Positions 23,140 through 25,821 of a stretch of DNA of 25,821 nt are shown piece by piece; the first letter of the stretch is position 1; every line of letters begins with the position of its first letter. The DNA lies in assembly GCA_023410885.1 (NCBI GenBank), contig JAEYPI010000158.1:1-25821 (forward strand). Direction: 5' to 3'. The notes under the pieces were generated by a model. That model saw only the letters and a list, made by a program, of their open reading frames with translations, had not been told where the DNA came from and searched no databases. A program made the translations under genes and the position numbers. This DNA is from Bacillota bacterium. GTDB taxonomy: Bacteria > Bacillota > Clostridia > DSM-8532.

Positions 23140-24357
23140 ATGATGAAGCGAACCGGAGCGTTCCTTCAACTTCATAATAACGTGGCACCTGCTAGGGGAA
23201 AAGTCTTTTTTCATTGGGAGGATTTCACTCAAACCAAGCCTGTTCCTAGCAGAGGCCTCAAATCTATTCATCTTCAGCTTTTTGCAGATAACTCGGACAA
23301 GACTGAAAAAGCAACCCCGAAAAAGCGTCAGGATTTGCGAAAAAAGGGGCAGGTCATGCAAAGCCGGGAGCTTCCGGCCAACTTGATCCTGTTAATTATG
23401 TTTATTTCGATGAGGGCTCTTGGTGGCTTTCTTTATCAGGAGTGCAGAGCGATCTTTCACATGTTTTTAACAGAAACCTCCGCCTATAATCTTCAGGACC
23501 CCTCCGAGATCATGCGATTAGTTACTTATGTGGTCCTTGAAATCGCCAAAATGACAGCGCCCTTTTTCATTATTGCTATAATAGTGGGCGCTTTGGGCAC
23601 CTATGTCCAGATCGGATTTCTTTTTACCACCGAGCCTTTGAAACCTAAGTTTTCCAACCTTAATCCCATGAAAGGACTGAAAAAGATCTTTTCCTCACGG
23701 TCCTTGTTTGAATTGATCAAATCCATTGTAAAGGTTATTTTGGTCGGCTGGGTAGCTTGGGATTCCATACAAAATGAGTTTATTAATATGACAAAGCTAA
23801 TGGACCTGGAACTGGGTCCCTTAACGCTTTATCTGGTGGAGGCTGCTCTTGATATTGCCATTAAAATTTGTTTTTGGCTTCTGGCTATTTCAGCAGTGGA
23901 CTATTTCTTTCAATGGCGCAAGCATGAAAAAGACATTCGCATGAGTAAACAGGAGATTAAGGAAGAATATAAACAGATAGAGGGAAATCCCGAAATAAAG
24001 GGAAAGATCAAGCAAAAGCAGCGGGAAATCTCCATGCGCAGTATGCTCAAAAATCTTCCCCAAGCCGATGTAGTCATTACCAATCCGACCCACTATGCCG
24101 TTGCCATTAAATACGATCTCAAGAAGCACTCAGCGCCCTATGTTCTGGCCAAGGGTGTTGATTTTATGGCTCAGCGCATAAAAGAGGTTGCCAAGGAAAA
24201 CAAAATTCATACCATGGAAAATAAACCGCTGGCCCAAGCGCTGTATAAGTCCGTTGAAGTTGGAGAGCCCGTCCCACCCGAGCTATACAAGGCGGTAGCA
24301 GAGGTTCTCGCCTTCGTTTATAGCCTTCAGGGTAAAAAGCCTGAGACCGTACCTTGA
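23140..24357 (+). CDS. flhB: Flagellar biosynthetic protein FlhB (extended N-terminus)
   Basis: Export switch protein: it autocleaves in its cytoplasmic domain and changes export from hook to filament substrates. The 405 residues contain the autocleavage motif NPTH at residues 315-318 (VVITNPTHYAVAIKYD). The typical start region LQLFADNSDKTEKATPKKRQ lies only at about residue 45; the preceding 44 residues are extra. The extension is supported by AAAGGAG placed 6 nt before ATG at 23140, and there is no ATG, GTG or TTG just before LQLF. Four membrane segments lie between about 80 and 260. Confidence 0.96.
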   Translation: MMKRTGAFLQLHNNVAPARGKVFFHWEDFTQTKPVPSRGLKSIHLQLFADNSDKTEKATPKKRQDLRKKGQVMQSRELPANLILLIMFISMRALGGFLYQECRAIFHMFLTETSAYNLQDPSEIMRLVTYVVLEIAKMTAPFFIIAIIVGALGTYVQIGFLFTTEPLKPKFSNLNPMKGLKKIFSSRSLFELIKSIVKVILVGWVAWDSIQNEFINMTKLMDLELGPLTLYLVEAALDIAIKICFWLLAISAVDYFFQWRKHEKDIRMSKQEIKEEYKQIEGNPEIKGKIKQKQREISMRSMLKNLPQADVVITNPTHYAVAIKYDLKKHSAPYVLAKGVDFMAQRIKEVAKENKIHTMENKPLAQALYKSVEVGEPVPPELYKAVAEVLAFVYSLQGKKPETVP

Positions 24358-24400
24358 CCGTATAGGACTATAGTCCCCCGTGGCACTTTAAAACATGGTA

Positions 24401-24429
24401 TTGTTTTACGGATTGCTTTAATATAAAAT
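24401..24429 (+). promoter_or_regulatory. Possible internal promoter before flhA
   Basis: TTGTTT (24401-24406), 17 bp and TAAAAT (24424-24429) form a moderate sigma-A match in the 178-nt flhB-flhA gap, the longest gap within the operon. A TAAA at 24389, 15 bp before ACGGATTG, is only a weak match to a flagellar sigma-D promoter. Confidence 0.3.
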
Positions 24430-24499
24430 AATGATATATGACAAGATTTGTGCCTCTACGACAGAATAAGCCTTAAAATTCATGGAGCGAGGACTACTA

Positions 24500-24535
24500 A
24501 TGAAAAGGGTATTTAAATATACCGGAGGGATTTGA
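24500..24535 (+). CDS. Possible 11-codon leader peptide before flhA
   Basis: ATG at 24500 opens MKRVFKYTGGI and stops with TGA at 24533-24535, directly touching the flhA ATG at 24536. A GCGAGG sits 7 nt upstream as a modest ribosome binding site. An in-frame ATG at 24482 would give 17 residues. The flhA ribosome binding site lies inside this frame. It may be coincidence; the contact between stop and start suggests translational coupling. Confidence 0.25.
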   Translation: MKRVFKYTGGI

Positions 24536-25821
24536 ATGAACAACAGAAATCTGATGGTAGCCGTCTGCGTTGTCTTGATAGTTCTTTTTATCATTGTACC
24601 CCTCCCTACTTTTCTGTTGGATGTCCTATTAGTCGTTAATATCGCTCTGTCATTCCTAATACTTATTAATGCGATCTATGCTAATGACGCCCTTTCTATG
24701 GCAGCCTTTCCAACAATGCTGCTCTTTACGACACTCTATCGTTTATCTCTCAATATTATTTCCACACGCCTTATCATTGGCCAAGGTGAAGCAGGAAAGG
24801 TTATTCATAGCTTTGGTCGATTTGTTGGTGGAAATGATCTTATTGTAGGCTTCATTGTCTTTTTAATCATTATGATTGCTCAGTTTCTTGTTATCACAAA
24901 GGGTGCTGAGCGTGTATCCGAGGTGGCGGCCCGATTTACCCTTGATGCTATGCCCGGTAAACAAATGGCTATTGATGCCGATTTGAATTCCGGTCTTATC
25001 AATGAAAGCGAGGCCAAGGAAAGACGTAAAAGAATTCAACGGGAAGCGGATTTCTACGGCTCAATGGATGGTGCCACTAAGTTCGTAAAAAATGACGCTA
25101 TCTTTGGTATCATTGCAACAGCCCTCAATATTGTCGGTGGTATTATCATGGGCATGGTCAGGGACAATGATACCCTTGCTGTTGTGCTTGAACGATATAC
25201 GATTCTCACTATCGGAGATGGTCTGGTCAGCCAGATTCCATCTTTGTTAATTGCCATTGCCACCGGTATTATCGTTACCCGTGCGGCCTCCGAAGGCAAT
25301 TTGGGCGACGATATTGTCAAGCAGCTCTTTAGTAGTCCCCTTGTACTTTATATTGGGGCCGGAGCCTGTATTATCCTGGTCCCCATTTTGTGGCAGTGGT
25401 CACTCCTCTTAGTTGCCGGCTTGTTGATATTCCTGGGAACCCGTATCCAAAACAAAGCCCAGGAGGTTAACAAGCAAGAAGAGCTTAAGGTGGAAGAGCA
25501 GGAAGTCGAAGAAATCAGAAAGCCCGAGAACGTGGTGTCCCTCCTTCAGGTGGACCCTATCGAGCTGGAGTTTGGCTACGCTGTCATTCCTCTGGCTGAT
25601 AAAAACCAGGGAGGCGATCTCCTCGATCGCGTGGTTATGATACGGCGTCAATTGGCCCTTGAGCTGGGTGTCATTGTCCCTATTATCCGGCTTCGTGATA
25701 ATATCCAGCTTTCTCCCAACCAATATGTCATCAAGATCAAGGGTGTGGAAGTGGCCAGAGGCGAGCTTATTTTGGATCATTTCATGGCCATGAACCCAGG
25801 TACTGCAGATGAGGGTATCGG
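24536..25821 (+). CDS. flhA: Flagellar biosynthesis protein FlhA (3' end cut by window edge)
   Basis: Largest export-gate subunit: an N-terminal membrane domain and a C-terminal cytoplasmic docking platform for FliH/I/J and chaperones. 428 codons are visible. The membrane domain (about 8-310) has LFTTLYRLSLNIISTRLIIG, the FHIPEP-family block ERVSEVAARFTLDAMPGKQM, AIDADLNSGL and the cytoplasmic loop with KERRKRIQREADFYGSMDGA. A charged linker (residues about 305-325) leads into the cytoplasmic domain (VDPIELEFGYAVIPL). ATG at 24536 follows GGAGGG by 6 nt. About 250 residues should lie beyond the window. Confidence 0.97.
   Translation, partial: MNNRNLMVAVCVVLIVLFIIVPLPTFLLDVLLVVNIALSFLILINAIYANDALSMAAFPTMLLFTTLYRLSLNIISTRLIIGQGEAGKVIHSFGRFVGGNDLIVGFIVFLIIMIAQFLVITKGAERVSEVAARFTLDAMPGKQMAIDADLNSGLINESEAKERRKRIQREADFYGSMDGATKFVKNDAIFGIIATALNIVGGIIMGMVRDNDTLAVVLERYTILTIGDGLVSQIPSLLIAIATGIIVTRAASEGNLGDDIVKQLFSSPLVLYIGAGACIILVPILWQWSLLLVAGLLIFLGTRIQNKAQEVNKQEELKVEEQEVEEIRKPENVVSLLQVDPIELEFGYAVIPLADKNQGGDLLDRVVMIRRQLALELGVIVPIIRLRDNIQLSPNQYVIKIKGVEVARGELILDHFMAMNPGTADEGI

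Noticed and set aside
24365..24376. 12-bp palindrome GGACTATAGTCC after flhB
   Set aside because: Short, with no U-run and no repeat elsewhere seen; not enough for a terminator or operator call.
24389..24415. Possible sigma-D (flagellar sigma) promoter before flhA
   Set aside because: TAAA is present but the -10 (ACGGATTG) matches only four of eight positions of GCCGATAT.
1..25821. CRISPR arrays, tRNA/rRNA genes, insertion sequences, prophage or defence genes
   Set aside because: None seen; apart from the fliO repeat there are no repeat arrays, transposase motifs or RNA gene signatures in the window.

Overview
The window is a chromosomal segment of a spore-forming, flagellated anaerobe of the class Clostridia (Firmicutes). 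Three things in the sequence point there: a GerW/YtfJ-type sporulation protein and an alpha/beta-type small acid-soluble spore protein (SASP) with a sigma-G-like promoter; strong purine-rich ribosome binding sites with many GTG/TTG starts; and the low-GC Gram-positive order of the fla/che operon, including FliY, CheY between FliY and FliO, MotE/YlxF between FliJ and FliK, and FlbD/SwrD after FlgE. Genus cannot be fixed from sequence reading alone.

Layout. Positions 1-795 (minus strand) hold a two-gene cassette: a DUF2975 membrane protein followed by a YozG-type HTH regulator cut by the window edge, driven by a near-consensus sigma-A promoter whose -10 lies inside a dyad operator candidate. 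Positions 1047-4524 (plus strand) hold a housekeeping/sporulation cluster: trpS, scpA, scpB, a DUF2953 membrane protein and ytfJ/gerW. A bidirectional terminator (4553-4590) separates it from the minus-strand SASP gene (4647-4865). From a promoter at about 5040-5068, about 20.7 kb of plus-strand flagellar genes run to the window end: flgB, flgC, fliE, fliF, fliG, fliH, fliI, fliJ, motE-like, fliK, flgD, TIGR02530-like, flgE, flbD, fliL, fliM, fliY, cheY, fliO, fliP, fliQ, fliR, flhB, flhA (cut at the window end).

Together the operon encodes the proximal rod (FlgB, FlgC, FliE), the MS ring (FliF), the rotor/C-ring (FliG, FliM, FliY), the export ATPase complex (FliH, FliI, FliJ), the export gate (FliO, P, Q, R, FlhB, FlhA), hook and hook-length control (FlgD, FlgE, FliK), FliL, and the switch response regulator CheY. 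motA/motB, flagellin and the flhF/chemotaxis tail are not in the window.

I see no new defence or mobile system; this is a conserved, intact locus. The points worth a second look are local: an ATT start codon for fliJ, a 45-bp palindromic tandem repeat in the fliO tail, hairpins placed just upstream of several ribosome binding sites, an internal duplication in FlgD, an N-terminally extended FlhB, an operator dyad at the DUF2975/HTH promoter, and short upstream reading frames that end at the next gene's start signals.
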